Shown here: piece after piece, positions 1-13,089 of the stretch
Layout: each line of letters begins with the position of its first letter
How positions within the stretch are numbered: the stretch's first letter is position 1
Assembly: GCA_964036195.1 (NCBI GenBank)
Contig: OZ038451.1
Location: 14,698,529-14,762,528, forward strand
Reading direction: 5' to 3'
Origin: Sphaerolaimus hirsutus
Taxonomy: Eukaryota; Nematoda; Chromadorea; Monhysterida; Sphaerolaimidae
DNA: 64,000 nucleotides
Notes under the pieces: generated by a model
What the model was told of the DNA's origin: nothing
What the model saw: the letters and a program-made list of their open reading frames with translations, nothing else
Database searches by the model: none
Made by a program: the position numbers and the translations under genes

Positions 1-2715
1 AAGGCAGCTTCTCTGCCAACTTGGCCTGCGCATTTCGAAGTTGCAGTGATGGCGAAAATATTTTTCAAAGTTGTTTTTTTTCACAAATCAACCAAACAAC
101 AACGGCAGTGATGTAGAAGTGCCAGGGTTTTGGGGCAAACGCTTTTACATCGCCAACCAAGGGTCTCCAAGGAGCGTGGTCGCGTCAGTTACGCTATGCT
201 ACTATTATTTTGATCATTTACCATTTTAGAAAAATCTTATTCAGAACTAAAAATATGCAAAAGCACAACAGATAAGTTTCCACATAATTCAGCTAACAAA
301 ACAATATTTCTATATACAGGGGTGGGCATTTTCAGTTAACGCTGGAAAAACGCGATAGCTTGAGCTACGGTTGAGCTATCACAGTGAAATTTTAACACAA
401 TAGAGTAGACTCCATAGGACACCTATTCTGAAGATTGCAACCCAAACGGCCACATTTTGGGTGAGTTGTGGAACACAGTTTTTAGTGTTAATTTTGTGAC
501 TTGACCCCCTTATCACAGGACTGGGCGACTATTCGAGAAAAAAATGGTTGTAGCCCCAACCCCAAACCCCAACATACTCAAAGGTAGGGATGGCCGAAAA
601 AGGTTTTTCTTCAACGACAAGGGTTTTTTAAAAAACAACGGTTTTTTCAAAAACAGGGTATTATTTTAAAATAAAACCGTTTTTTCAAAAACTACAGAAT
701 AGGTGTCCTATGGAATCAACTCTATTGTGTTGAATTTCACTGTGATAGCTCAACCGTAGCTCAAGCTATCGCGTTTTTCTAGCGTTAATTGAAAATGCCC
801 ACCCCTGTATATTCACCCCACAACACGCCATCCAAGAAGCAGCGATTCGCTACCCATCGCGAGTCAACATCTTGGAGACCTCTGCCTTAATACACAAATC
901 TTGGCACTGTGCCACAACCTTCAACTCGGCAGTCCTTTTCGCCTTGTCCATAGCCATCTGCAAGTACTGCGTGGCCTCGGTGGGCGCCAAGTTCACGTTG
1001 GACACGATCTCCTCCTGGACGGGGATGACCGGCTGGGCGCTCGTGCCCGGCTCGAGTTTGTTCAACGGCATCACTACCGGCTTAGCTTGAGGTATCTGCA
1101 CAGTGGGAAGGATTGGATATGCCAGTGGACTTTGATGATGTTTTTGAATGGTATTTTGAATTTTTGGTTTTTAAAAAACAAACATTTTTTGGTAAAAATT
1201 CAGGATTCAGAATCGGGACGTATCGCGTTTAAGACAATAAGAGACAGCTTCACCTAAATTTGAAATCATCCTTTTTGAATAAAAAGTGAGCTAAACTACG
1301 CCCATGCGGAATCCACCAGGACTTACATTAAGCTGCCGTTTTCTTTCTTCAATTGCTTTCTGTGCCTGTGCCATAATTTCCTTTATTTTCAACTGTTGAG
1401 CAAAATCTGGCTTTGGTGTATCCTGCGGTGCTGCATCACTATTCGAATCCGCCGCATTAGTATTGGAATCCACTTCATCCACTTTTGGAGTCTCTACAAT
1501 GGTACAATATGACATTTTTTGTATGCAGGTATGAGTAAAAAGCAGTGACACCATAGGAGGAGTTCTGTTACTCCATTTTTTAGCAAGATGCAAAATAAGG
1601 TTCAAATTGGATCAGAGACGGAATAGGGACCAATGGGAACAAATACGGTATGCGATTTTCCATTCCCAATGCAGACTTTCCGAAATAGCTGTACTCCAGC
1701 GACATTGCACCTCACAATCAAACCTATCATATCGATCTGAATAAAAGAACAAACATAAAAAATCTTTATATTTATCAAATTATGTCTACTTCGGTGCAGT
1801 TTTTCACGTGACCGTATTCATCAAAATATGGTATCATTCATGGTGAGGTGATCTGTCCATCCATTTTACATTACTCCATTAAACTGGATTTCATTGAACT
1901 GAACATCATTGCAAAATATCACAGAACAATATGCCTACAGGAAAAAGTGTCAATGTAGCCAACCGTCTGAAGTTGATGGCTTATCAGGTAAACTGCCATT
2001 TTCTGTTTTCGCAGGCGAGTGTCTCTGCTTTTTGTTGGAATTTGCACCATTTTCAAGTGAAGACGACGCATTTCGCTCTGATGGGAACTCCTCGAACTGA
2101 AATTATTTTTTGCACTTGCATTTTTTTAATAATAATTTGATTAGATATAAAATTATATAAAATGAACTGAATATAAAGGTTCAAATTCGCAAATTATCAC
2201 TGCATTATGATGCTGGCTCTTCGCAAAATCCTCCGCAGAATAACAAAAAACAAAACCTTTGGACGTTTTCTCCCTTTGTTTTTGTTGATCAGCTCATCCA
2301 AAATTTTGTCAGTTAACTTCGATAACGAGCGCGAGTCGCGCACGCACTCGGACAGCCGTTCTGAAATAAAACAAAATAAAATCGTGTTTCAAACGTACTA
2401 CAGGTTTATATGAAATTTCGTTCTAGCTCAAAAATTTCTTAGCAAAATAACTGGTGTATAAGTGAATACGAAAAATTACAACCTTTCCTGATCATATCTT
2501 TCGAAAATATAGTTAGTCACTCAGACAGAAGCCCATGTAAAAACAATTCTGGAAAGGTGCCAAATTTTATTCAACGGCTCAAACCGACCCTTGATTTTCC
2601 TGCGGTCATATCCACGGGACACAATTTTCTGGACGACAGAAACGACCTCCCTATCGGCTGATCCAAGGACACTTTTTACCGTGGCCTCCAACAACTTCTT
2701 GTCAACCTCGGCCAT
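1..2715 (-). CDS. PRPF3: U4/U6 snRNP protein PRPF3-like (six exons, runs off the left edge)
   Basis: PRPF3 (Prp3) is a nuclear component of the U4/U6.U5 tri-snRNP needed for pre-mRNA splicing. I chained minus-strand exons 2589-2715, 2257-2360, 1964-2096, 1327-1493, 919-1095 and probably 1-25. All borders are GT/AG and the phases agree. Exons 1-2 give a PWI-like N-terminal domain (MAEVDKKLLEATVKSVLG, then KLTDKILDELI), although the PWI tripeptide itself is not preserved. Exon 3 is a charged low-complexity linker. Exon 4 ends with EIMAQAQKAIEERKRQLN and exon 5 contains ATQYLQMAMDKAKRTAELK, which match in order two helices of animal PRPF3 as I remember that protein. The start is the ATG at 2715, just before the PWI helix. 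The C-terminal domains lie outside the window. The last exon (1-25) is the weakest; a different donor near 883 is possible. Confidence 0.8.
317..807. mobile_element. TIR element, CAGGGGTGGGCATTTTCAGT family, copy 1
   Basis: A left arm of about 125 bp (317-442) returns as its reverse complement at 695-807. The element is flanked by TATA on both sides and lies in a PRPF3 intron. Its middle (about 585-690) is an iterated AAAACCGTTTTTT text. A second copy lies at 51667-52231. No coding capacity is visible. Confidence 0.85.
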
Positions 2716-3291
2716 AGCGCGCTTCGAAATTTTTTTTTTTATGCGCGACGAAATTTTACGATTGTAAGGAAAGTGGCGGGGATTGAACGTATTTAATTTT
2801 GGCAGCCGGCCAAACCAGCTATGTGGATCCACCGATTTGTACACAAATATCACATAATGTGTCAACCAGTGTATCGGCCACTTCCTTTCGCTTAAGCGCA
2901 TTCTGCAGCCATTATAGGTGACACGGACGGAAATCCTGCGTATTTTACTCTCATTCTAACAATATCCAATGGTATACAACAGTATCCAATACTATATTGG
3001 ACGTGAGCCAAGTCTGAATACCTGGAACGATCCAGGAAAGTGGTCTTGGGCGGGTTATAAGTTACATTTGCCAAGTGTTCTTTTGCCGCGAATGGTTATG
3101 AATGAATATTAATATAAAAATTTGTGTTTGATTCGTTTTGGATTTCACCAGGTGAGAATGACCGAAAGTCGGCGCTTTGCGATTTAAAACTATGGAGAAG
3201 TGACGTCATTCCCATAGTGCAAAAACAGACACTTTACGATAGATTTAACAAAAAGTGCACATCGCGGCGAGAGAATGAATTTCTGTTAGAA
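2716..3291. promoter_or_regulatory. divergent intergenic region between PRPF3 and the F-box gene
   Basis: The two genes start back to back, with start codons 576 bp apart, so this stretch must hold both 5' ends and probably a shared promoter. I see no certain core promoter motif. An open frame continues upstream of the F-box start to 3124, so that protein could begin earlier. Confidence 0.45.
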
Positions 3292-5156
3292 ATGAACCTA
3301 AATACACTCCCCGATCATATTCTGATTGAAGTTCTCAGCAAACTTTCATTCAGCGAGAGGCTTCGTCTTGAGGTCAGAGATCAAATCATTATTTATCAAA
3401 CATTTATTTGATTACATTAAGGGAGACTGAAAATGTAATAAATTGCGTGTCTTTACAGTAGTGATGCAAGAAAACTTTTTTTGGACCGTTTTTTTAAGAG
3501 CTCCCAAATATGGTTACCTATGTCTCAACATACATATGATTACAGGTAAATATATCAGACTTTGTGCCAGTACTTTGTGATCTTATCTATAGCTATAGAA
3601 TGAATGACCATGGATGAAATGGCTGTAGAATGGCCTTTAAAATGTTTTTTTTTAATTAATAAAAACCTTTGAAAAACCCCAGCCATCCCTACTCTAAATA
3701 CAATAATAAATTTTCTCTGCATATCACAGTTGGTGTGCACTCGTTGGCATAGGCTTTTGTTGTCAGTTTGGAGAAGGAAACGATCCATTGTAATTCCTGA
3801 TGACTTGTGGGTACGTTATTCATTTGAATGTTCTCATTTAGCAATTCACTGCTTGGTGCTCAGTATTTTTGGAACATCCATGTGGCATCTTCCATTCTTC
3901 ACACTATTTTGAATCATGACCAGGGTTGGTTTTAGTAAAATTCTTTTTACTAAAATTGTAGTAAAATTGTATTTTATTGTAATTTTTTCATGTTTCATTT
4001 TATTTTATTCTTCAATTTTATTTTAATTTGTCATTCAATTCATGACCAGGGTTCGTTTTAGTAAAATTATTTTACTGAAATTGTAGTAAAATTGTATTAA
4101 CATTTCATTTTATTTTTATTTCATTACTGTTTTATTTTATTCTTCACTTATATTATTTTTTATTACCTATTATTATTTCTTCTGGGATTTTTCCAACCCT
4201 GATCATGACACATTGGTGTGTCAAAACAGATTTGTTGGCACTTCTCCATTGCTTTTACAACATTAACAATAGTTTCACATTTTAGGCTGTGCAAACACAT
4301 TATCATTGGTCATCCTACTTAGATGGCTTTGGTAAAGCTCTGACAATACTCATGCAGAAATGTTCTAGGTTGCAGGCATTGGTGTTTAGACCGCTCAGGC
4401 GTTTGCAAGGTACGTTGTTTGAATAATTGTAAATACGCTTTTGATTTTATAGTAACTCACTCTAAATTTCTAGTGACACAATAAATTACAGGAAATGTTA
4501 TGCCCAATTTTTGCAGTGATGATTCAGCCCTCTGCCTTTGAATTCTTCCGAGCTTACACAGGTAATATTTGCTGTTGAGCACCTATTAACCTCATCGGAG
4601 CACTGCTATTTTTCTGCACCTTTTCGCAACAACTTGAATGGAAGCATGCCATAGTAAATAGGTAACTGATAATCTCGGTTTCGTGGAAACTTCAATACTA
4701 TTTTGAGACTGACTAATTCATTGCTGTGAATTTGTTTTTTTTGTGTGCTACTTGATTTAAATACATCTTTCAATTTTCAGATATGCACATCACTCAGCTG
4801 TATCTTGGACACAATTTCATTGCAGATAGAGATGTGATGTACTGCATTGGAAATGTGTTTCCATATTTGGAAATGATGGTTATCGAGGTAAGAATGCCCT
4901 TCATTCTGTTGAAATTGATTCTGTAAAAATAGACAAGCAAATGCTGCAGGATGTCTTTCCATGGTTTCATGACATCAAGCATGACACAATGGCATTTTTG
5001 GAAAAGCACATCTCCAACTTGCATCAACCTGGCTTTGATGAGCTTTGTGATGATAATTCTCGAGTCACTGAGGATATAAGGATGATGGTGGAACTCAATC
5101 CAAACTTGAAGCAGCTACAAATGAAAAATGCAAATTTCATCATTAAACACGAGTAA
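3292..5156 (+). CDS. F-box domain protein (six exons, about 215 aa)
   Basis: F-box proteins recruit substrates to SCF ubiquitin ligases through Skp1. Exons 3292-3372, 3730-3810, 4286-4409, 4517-4561, 4781-4887 and 4950-5156 chain in phase with GT/AG borders to a TAA stop. The F-box is split between the first two exons: LPDHILIEVLSKLSFSERLR, then LVCTRWHRLLLSVW. The remainder (ITQLYLGHNFIADRD, and near the end NPNLKQLQMKNANF) resembles degenerate leucine-rich repeats, as in FBXL proteins, but no regular repeat can be counted. I chose the ATG at 3292 because it lies just before the F-box; the same frame is open back to an ATG at 3124. The intron after exon 2 carries a DNA element at 3921-4201. 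The substrate is unknown. Confidence 0.75.
3921..4201. mobile_element. hAT-like element with iterated TTTTAGTAAAATT text
   Basis: The ends are CAGGGTTGG and CCAACCCTG, with the exact 8-bp target duplication ATCATGAC at 3913-3920 and 4202-4209. The interior is built from TTTTAGTAAAATTG-like phrases, with an internal restart of the left end near 4046. It lies in intron 2 of the F-box gene. A relative is at 62649-62882. Confidence 0.8.
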
Positions 5157-6640
5157 GAATGTGGGTGTTTCAAATGCACTGTCCAGTCAAAAAGTAGTGA
5201 CATGTTTTTCTATTATTTATTTCATTGACCATATAGACCTTGGTAGATGTTTTTTGTAATTTTTCAATTTATATACCATCTTCGTACATGCTTTTCTGTT
5301 TTTATTCCATTTAAGGTAGAAAGCTAATTATATGATAGTGCCTTACATTTTATATCACTCTTTGTGATGTACATAAATATGTCTGTATCATGTATATATT
5401 ATTATTCTCACCCTTCAGATATTTATACTGGTGTTCCTACCGATAAATGGATATCTTTCAATACTTTCTTTTTGGTGCTGTGGTGATTCTCACCACAAAA
5501 TTTGGTTCTTTATACCTTTGCATGCATCTAAGATGCAAAATATTTAAAAGATTTGAAGAGAGCTTGCACTTGTTGCATACCTTTTTGGTGCTCACATGGT
5601 ACATGAATGTTTCACTATGTTCTTGCTTGATACATGAATTGCATTTATTTGCTGCGTTTCCTTGTCGCTTTTGATTTAACGGAGGCTACTGTTTTCGTTG
5701 CGCGAAATACATCTAAAAATGTATTTAACTTTATTAACGTATTTATTTCAGAATAAGTTGCGAATGGTCAGGGCACTCAACATATAGCTGGCTTTGCACC
5801 GAAATATGTTTTTTCTATAATAAACATGATGCGAAATACACTCCATTAAATTCATTTCAATCGATTGAAGCTGTGACTCGTATTTGTGCTGTTGTTGTGG
5901 TCCTCGCCGATAGCTGTCGTTTATTATATTGATAATCGTAATTCTATACGCATCCTTCCTGGACATCAGCCAAATTCCTGGCATTCCCGTGAAAAAGAAA
6001 AATGTCCGTTTCACTGCGGGTCGTACGGCAATCTTTCATTATGTTCTTATCATTTTTTCATCGTTCTTTTCAGTTCCCAACGAGCCGAGCAGCTATGCGG
6101 CGTCCAGGCGGTATCATAAATTAGTTACCACAGTTATCTATAAATACTTTTTTGCTAGAATTTCAAATGGCCTTGCTTTCTACCTGGCGCTTGGCGATTT
6201 TGGCGCTGTTTTGGTACTTGCGAAACGTTGTCGCGAATAGCAAAGGTCAGTCAAGTTTTGAGTGGATGTGTGAAGTTAAATTTGATTCTGGTTTGATAGG
6301 TTGCAAATGACGGGTCATTTCAAAAGTACATTCGAATTATTCGAGTAAGTTCGATTTTTCAAAATCGCATTCTCATCAATCGCAAGTTTGGCACTGGCCC
6401 GACAGTGCTGTTTAAGCGGCGAGAGCTTGCCACTCACTTTTGAGATTAGATTTTTGCATACATCCATCCATCCAAAAAATTCGAAACATGAAAACGAAAC
6501 ATTCGAAATGGACTTATTATTTTGTGTACTTTTGGAATGAAACTCTGAAATGAAGGGAAATGTTTTAGTATGTAGTATTTATTCTAATGTGTCCAAATGT
6601 ATATGTAGATGTCATGCACGCTTAACTCGCTTTTTTTATG
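5157..6640. other. no assignable gene; one orphan reading frame
   Basis: This holds the AT-rich 3' flank of the F-box gene. The only long frame is 5929-6240 (plus, 103 codons). It has a possible acceptor near 6071 (TTCTTTTCAG) and a C-terminal stretch AFYLALGDFGAVLVLAKRCR. It matches nothing I recognise, and I do not call it a gene. Confidence 0.3.
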
Positions 6641-6654
6641 GATTTGGCGCTTAG

Positions 6655-6765
6655 CTGCAGTTACCTGGGGGTGGGGGGTCGGCACCCCCCCCCGTTTGCC
6701 GGACTCCGTATACCATCCCCACCGCTCAAAAATCCTGGCTACGCCACTGGGTACCTGGAATTTTG
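6655..6765. mobile_element. relic of the poly-G / GCTACG element family
   Basis: A G-run, a C-run, then CCGCTCAAAAATCCTGGCTA and CGCCACTGG resemble one end of the elements at 7196 and 29590. The ends are decayed and no clear target duplication is present. Confidence 0.45.
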
Positions 6766-7195
6766 GATTTTATTTTCTGAAGCTGTCCACAATTTTTATT
6801 GTTGGGCATAGTCTGAAGGTTCCCTTGCGTGGCTAGTTGAGCGCTTTTCTAGCTACTCGTTGTGTTTATTTATTGCAAGACAGATTTTCAAACGTTTAGC
6901 CTGCGAACAGAAATCCCCAACAGATAACAGAAACAGTTAACTCTGTATATTCCTTATGTATTTTGGTATGCTGCTTCTGGCTTGAATTTTTTGTTGATAA
7001 GAGCGGTTTGCATAAAAAAGTTTGTTTAAAAAAATGGAAGATTTCTGTGGCTCATCATTTTTAGTTTTTTTTCTGACGGAGACTGTCCTGTGTGTTCATT
7101 GGGCCATTCACTGTTCGGTTTTGTCTAGTTCAATGAATTTTTGCCAAGTATTGATGCTGCTGTTAGCTCAATGCTCATGGCTAGTTTACTCGATG

Positions 7196-7613
7196 CAGGG
7201 ACGTATCCAGGATTTTTGAGCGGGGGGGGGGGCTGCTTGTTTACGGAGGCCGGCGAGGGGGGGGGGGGGCTGAGCCCCCCCCCCCCTAAAATTTTAGCTA
7301 AATAGTGGCGGAATGGCGCTATGGCTCTGGCGCCATTAGAAGGCGTCAGCGCCATGGAACGCTGTATATGTACCTATGTAAATATACATACAAAACAGCA
7401 AAAAGCACAACATTGAGTGTATTTACAACGATTTGCGGCCGCCACATGGAGCAAATCAGATGATAATACCTTATGTCTGGTGAAGAATGCGCGGTTGCGC
7501 GCAAAATTTTTTTCGCTGACGTTGAAAAAGTCGCATTTTCCGGTCACTTTCTGGTCTCGCCCCGGGAGGGGGGGGCTGCAGCCCCCCCCGCCCCCCCCCT
7601 GGATACGGCCCTG
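7196..7613. mobile_element. hAT-like poly-G element, copy 1
   Basis: The ends are CAGGGACGTATCCAGG and CCTGGATACGGCCCTG, flanked by the exact duplication ACTCGATG (7188-7195 and 7614-7621). Inside each end are runs of 7-12 G paired with runs of C, then a GGCGCCATTAG-rich stretch and a conserved non-coding core (TTTGCGGCCGCCACATGGAG region). Other copies are at 11476, 13090, 13327 and 29590. Confidence 0.85.
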
Positions 7614-7621
7614 ACTCGATG

Positions 7622-10600
7622 AGAGGGTCCCCGGGTAAGATCTAAACAAAGATTGGTGAAAGTTTCGTTTTCAGTTCCCCACGATGCAAGACGTGTATTT
7701 TCGGGTTCACAGACTAGGGAGGTTATCGGGTAATGAAATGTCTCAAGATCTGGATATTGGCATTTGAAAGACTGTATAAATATTTTATCCGGTATCAATG
7801 TCGAAAAGTGACATCGCCAGCTATAGAAAATCTCTAGACAATTTTGGAGGGAAATAGTATAGATCAAAGAGAATGCCGCTTTTAGCTTTAGCATGCGCGT
7901 GACCTTGCAGTTGATTTACAACAATCATTTGTGTGTAATTCATTGATATTTATTCAATGAAATCATGAAATGAATTTTATTGGTTGTGTGGCCTTGAAAA
8001 TCGTTCGAGGGTAGTTTTTTACCCAATGAGTATAGAAGTGGAAAAACCATGGAATGTGATATTCCCAAGACATGTGTCCGTACTGAACTCAGATGTGAAT
8101 AATATTGCATAATAGGTTGCTGAAATGCATGTTTGGAAAATTTCAGTCGAATTACCCCCTCCCACGCTAAAACCCTGGTCCAAAGCAAAATGCTACATTG
8201 TGTATTTATGTATCTTATGTATACATGGTGATGTATTGTCATCAAAACTTAGAGCCTTGAATGTTTATATTGCCTTCTAATATTGAAACATACTGAGCAT
8301 GTAGGATGCACCCTGTCTGTTTGATGAGTGCACATGCTTCATCAAGGTATCAAGCCTATGCTTTATGATTTTCGGTTGTGTGGCAACTGGTTCCAAAGAA
8401 GAAAGAGTGCCAAGTTATCCGAGGTGATAAATGCGCAGTGAAAATGTGCTGCTTTTCGATAATTAGAAAACTGCATGTTTATTTATTTTCTTTTGCTCAT
8501 TAGCGCATTCATTGATTCTTTTTGGCAAAGAGCCAACGTGGTTAAATATGACATTATCGCACCAAGGTCATGCGTGAGTGCCGCATCAGATTATGCATTT
8601 TAGCCGCCCGTTTACTCCCGCCCAGGGGCCGTGCCCCACTATGCGTGCCCACCCATGCGTGCCTTCATTGGGCATAATTGAAAGTTAGGAACGTCACAAA
8701 ATGCAATTAACGGCTGCATGTGACATTTCATTTGCATTTCTGCGTCGTAAATCGGCTGCATTTCATCCGACGAATTCTCTGTTGCGCGTTTTGGCGCGCT
8801 CTCAAATCGTGGGGGGGGGGGGGTTCAGTTTGGAAAGGGGTCTAAATTTGGACGGGGACACGAGAAATAAATAAATAATTTCAATAAGGCATCTTGGCGC
8901 CAACAATTCAAGAATTTCAGTGCACACGCTGTCCGTCAATCAAGGGCGTGTGACTGGCGTCTATGAAATATTAATGGGCACTTCATAAAGCCCCAGAGGC
9001 ACGGCTGGGAATCGAGATTGCATGTGCTTTGATGGCACAGTGGACACTGGTCACCACAGGATAACTACAGTGTGTCCAGTTAGATGTGAAACGTCACTTA
9101 CGTGGGATGTAAATGATGTATCTATAAAATAGTATATACACATTGGCAGTGCTCACACTAGTACACCATAGAAATTTGGGAAACTCAAATATGTTTTGAA
9201 CACATTTGAGTTTACCAGAATAATGGGTATCTCAACTACTGTTAACTGGGATACAAAAATAGTTCATTTTTGCTAACTCATGTGTTCAAAACAGATTTAT
9301 GAGTTTACTTGAATTCATTGGTGGACTGGTGTGCGTGGCCACACTGTTACACACCATAACATCAACGTAAATGTTACTTCAGCTCATAATTTCACTGCCA
9401 TTAGGTTCCATATTTCCAGTGACACCCTGTGCAATGACTCTTCCATACACATGCACACGCTCATGCAAGTCATAAAATCCGTGCTTCATTTTGAAATCCC
9501 CTCGGTACACGGGACATCCCTACTTCACGTGTTTAGCTAATCATGCAGTGTGCAGAACTCTACCTAATCCCCTCCCAGTGGCCATGAATCACTATCACAA
9601 AGTACATGGGACTGGGTTCTATCTTGTCAAACAGTGACATCTGACAGTGATTGGGGGCGGTGTCTGTGTTGGGGTCTGGAATTTTGGAAATTTTTGATTA
9701 CGGATTGGATTTTTCTGCACAACGGCATGCATAATTTTGCATGAATCAGAATGCACTTAGTATGTTTAAGCGCGGACAATATTTTATCGATGTCGGCGAA
9801 ACCATTTATCATGTGACCTTTCCATGTAAAAGCAAATAGCAAACGCAAAAAAATTATGCGGCCACTTATCTACACGTCCATCTGCAGCCGATGGGATGGG
9901 AATGACTCAGCTTACACCATTAGCTGCGACTGCAGCGGTGCTGTAGCATCGAAATGTGCTGCTGTATGATGCTGCACCACATATTGCATTCAGCGCGCTA
10001 CCAATAGCGCATTGCACACTAAACCGGCGTTAGTGTGGGGGCTGTGCACTGGGCGCCAGTATTCCTGGTTTATTGGCATGTACAGTGTTCATGCATATTC
10101 CATGTTGTGCAATGGGAGGTGCGACGCAGTTACGTGATAGATATGATAGCGTGTTCACTTTGTTGGGGATTGAGTATCACACACGTTTTATGAACACATT
10201 TTATGGGTGGTTTATTTCACTTGGATCATTGCCAGAGCCAACGTTGTGGTCATGATATTATCAGTTGTAGAGATGGCTACAGTGAAATAAGTGCACATAT
10301 AAACACAGTACACCCTGGGTCAATATTCTCACTCCAATGACTGATGTTGACCTTGCATTTTCCCATGTGCATCGACATGGTCGACAGTAACACATGGCAT
10401 CTTTTTCTTATCACACTAACACTATTCCTAATGGTGTTTGCACTTCGATCGACCACAACAAACAAATACGCACAGAGGTTAATCTATTGACAAAATTTTG
10501 ATGCATTTGGGGAATGCAGTGAGTGAGAAGGGCTGTGGAGGTAATTAACGTGATGTAAATGGACAAAACACTCCATGGGGTGTAAATTAATGGAAATTAA

Positions 10601-11467
10601 ATTAGGCGGTGCCTTAATCCTTCATGGGTGTTTATAATCAGGGGCACAAATTGGGTTAAAACATGCATTTTGTCGAACCAATCAAGCCTGAGGGGTGCTT
10701 CAAGCATGAGTACTCCTTCAAGTACAATACATACTCACACGGCCACAAATGTGGTACATTTCTGTGTGGTGGTTGGCTCTAATGTGTTTCAGGCCAGAAG
10801 CTCAATTTTAGAAATTTCATATTTATGTGTTAAAGGTTAAAGGTGCACATGCACATTTAGTGGCACATGACAAGCCTCCATGTAATAGTTACTCTGGCCC
10901 ACCCATCGTCTGGTATCCGCCCTTTAATAAGCAATAATTTGTCAGCTTAATGAAATCCGTGCATCATTGAGTTCATTCATTGTGGGCAAAGATCTTTTGT
11001 TATGGCCCATAGTGGCCTCCCATTATCTATGCCGCATCTGGCCACCCATTGGGAAGCATGTGAGCATCTTTCAGCCGTGTTTCCAATTGAATTGGTGCAT
11101 TGTTTTGTCCTGTTTTAGTTTTAACAGTCTGGAGCTCGCTGGATTTATCGGTTTTGAAGCAGTTTGCTTTGCTCACAGAATTTTACTGTTTTGTTTTTAG
11201 TTTGGAGAGATTCATGTTGTTTCCCCAGGGTGTGATTTCTTCGATGAATGCTGGTAGTTTAAGGCTGGGGCTTTTTTTCTTTTGAGTGCGCTTTTTAGTG
11301 TCTGTAGCTGAGCCACAACTATCAAGCATTTTATTTATTTATGCAAACGACCCGCTCCGACGACGATCTCCATGCTAATTTTTGGTTCTTTTATCACGAT
11401 AGCTTACATCACGATCACGATATACGATTCCATGCAATAATTCCGCTGCAGAGCGAAAAAAGCATCA
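7622..11467. other. unassigned intergenic or intronic sequence
   Basis: I find no exon chain, RNA gene or intact element here. A 12-G run lies at about 8811. A loose inverted repeat built on GTTTTGAACACA / TGTGTTCAAAAC lies at about 9188-9310. It could be the long 5' intron of the ADAM gene, whose first exon I could not find. Confidence 0.35.
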
Positions 11468-11475
11468 CCAGTGTT

Positions 11476-11907
11476 CAGGGCCGTATCCAGGGGGGGGCTG
11501 CAGCCCCCCCCCCCCTCCCGGGGTGAGACCAGAAAGTGACCGGAAAATGCGACTTTTTCAACGTCAGCGTAAAAATTTTTGCGCGCGAGCGCGCATTCTT
11601 CACCAGCCATTAATGTATTATCATCAGATTTGCTCCATCTGGCCGCAAATCGTTGTGAATACACTCAATGTTGTGCTTTTTGCTGTTTTGTATGTATATT
11701 TACATACATATACAGCGTTCCATGGCGCTGAGGCCAACGTCAATAGCGCCATGGCGTGGCGCCTACTAATGGCGCCAGCGCCATAGCGCCATTCCGCCAC
11801 TATTTAGCTAAAAATTTTAGGGGGGGGGGGCTGAGCCCCCCCCCCCCCCTCGCCGGCCTCCGTAAACAAGCAGCCCCCCCCGCTCAAAAATCCTGGATAC
11901 GTCCCTG
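11476..11907. mobile_element. hAT-like poly-G element, copy 2
   Basis: The ends are CAGGGCCGTATCCAGG and CCTGGATACGTCCCTG, with a near-perfect 8-bp duplication (CCAGTGTT against CAAGTGTT). The interior is inverted relative to copy 1, with the same core and GGCGCC stretch. Confidence 0.8.
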
Positions 11908-11915
11908 CAAGTGTT

Positions 11916-13081
11916 AACGTTCAAACGGGACTCGGTCTTCGGGATCGTGGCTGACATTTTGAGAAACATTTGAACATGCCGTTTGAACCGTTTTAGCAAT
12001 CAAAAATTTTTAAAAATGGCGTCATTGACTAAAAGACGACACAGCACCGGGCACCACGGTGCATTCATATTTATCTGACACAGACGTCAAAGGAACCTTA
12101 GATTTATTTGCTGTAATTTGTGATTACGCCGCGCCAGATGAAAAAAACTGATACGAATTTCGTTAAGCCTCAATTGGGATTTTTTAGATTCCAAATTTCG
12201 CCCCTCCATCACTATTCTGCACGAAAATATCTCAATTACACGTGTCACTTATTTATTCATCATTCAAAGGCGTAATTTGTGACAGCAGCACTGTGCCATT
12301 CATTGCTAACATTCACAGCGTTTTGATCATAACAATGCTTAGCCTTTGCTTATGGCATCCCCAGTGGGGCTGATGTCATGCTATATCTGAGCTAAAACGC
12401 GCACATGCTTTTGTTTTGTCCATTTTGCAATTTTGGCACGGATGTTTAGAGATGTTTGGGCGACGGGGCGAGTGTAAATAAATGTAAATATGTTCATTTT
12501 AGTGTGTTTGCAGTGTGGTGGCATTTTCAAGGTGCCTTTTTCGGTGCTAAAAATATTTTGACGGCATGTTTCCCACGGTAGAGCCGAGGTTTGAAAAATG
12601 GGAGATAATTGTTATTCTCTCTTGGGACTTGCGTGCAAGTTGTTTTAATTCATGCGAAATGCCTCAATTTTGTTCTGCACAGACACAGCATGGGGTCAGG
12701 AAAAAACGATGGCAAACAAGAAAAATCATAAATTTGATTTCACTATTCCTTATTTTCGTGAAGTTTGAATTTAGTTTGCCTTTAGTGGTCAATAATACCG
12801 ATTCGAAAATGTTCAGGTGACTGAATTTTCATAAAAACGAAGGAAACTTTATCGGACATAAATAGGTAATTGAAAATGCGAAAATGAAAAAAACTTATCA
12901 AAAATTATTTTCTTTATCTTATTGAAGATTTCTCACCGAAGCCCAGAGTCAAGCGTTTTCACGGCTGTCACTACTTTTTATTCAAACTGGCTGGTATATC
13001 TTTTTGGCACTGTGACCCGCAATGGGGACAGGTAGCAATTTTTGCCCAGTTAACATTTTTTTTAGTGTATTTCGATGAGTA
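11916..13081. other. unassigned AT-rich sequence
   Basis: No gene, RNA or element end is recognised. The reading frames here are short, with no family resemblance. Confidence 0.35.
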
Positions 13082-13089
13082 TTTTATTG

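Noticed and set aside
5929..6240. A possible 103-residue gene
   Set aside because: No homology, no exon chain, no clear start context; described only as an orphan frame.
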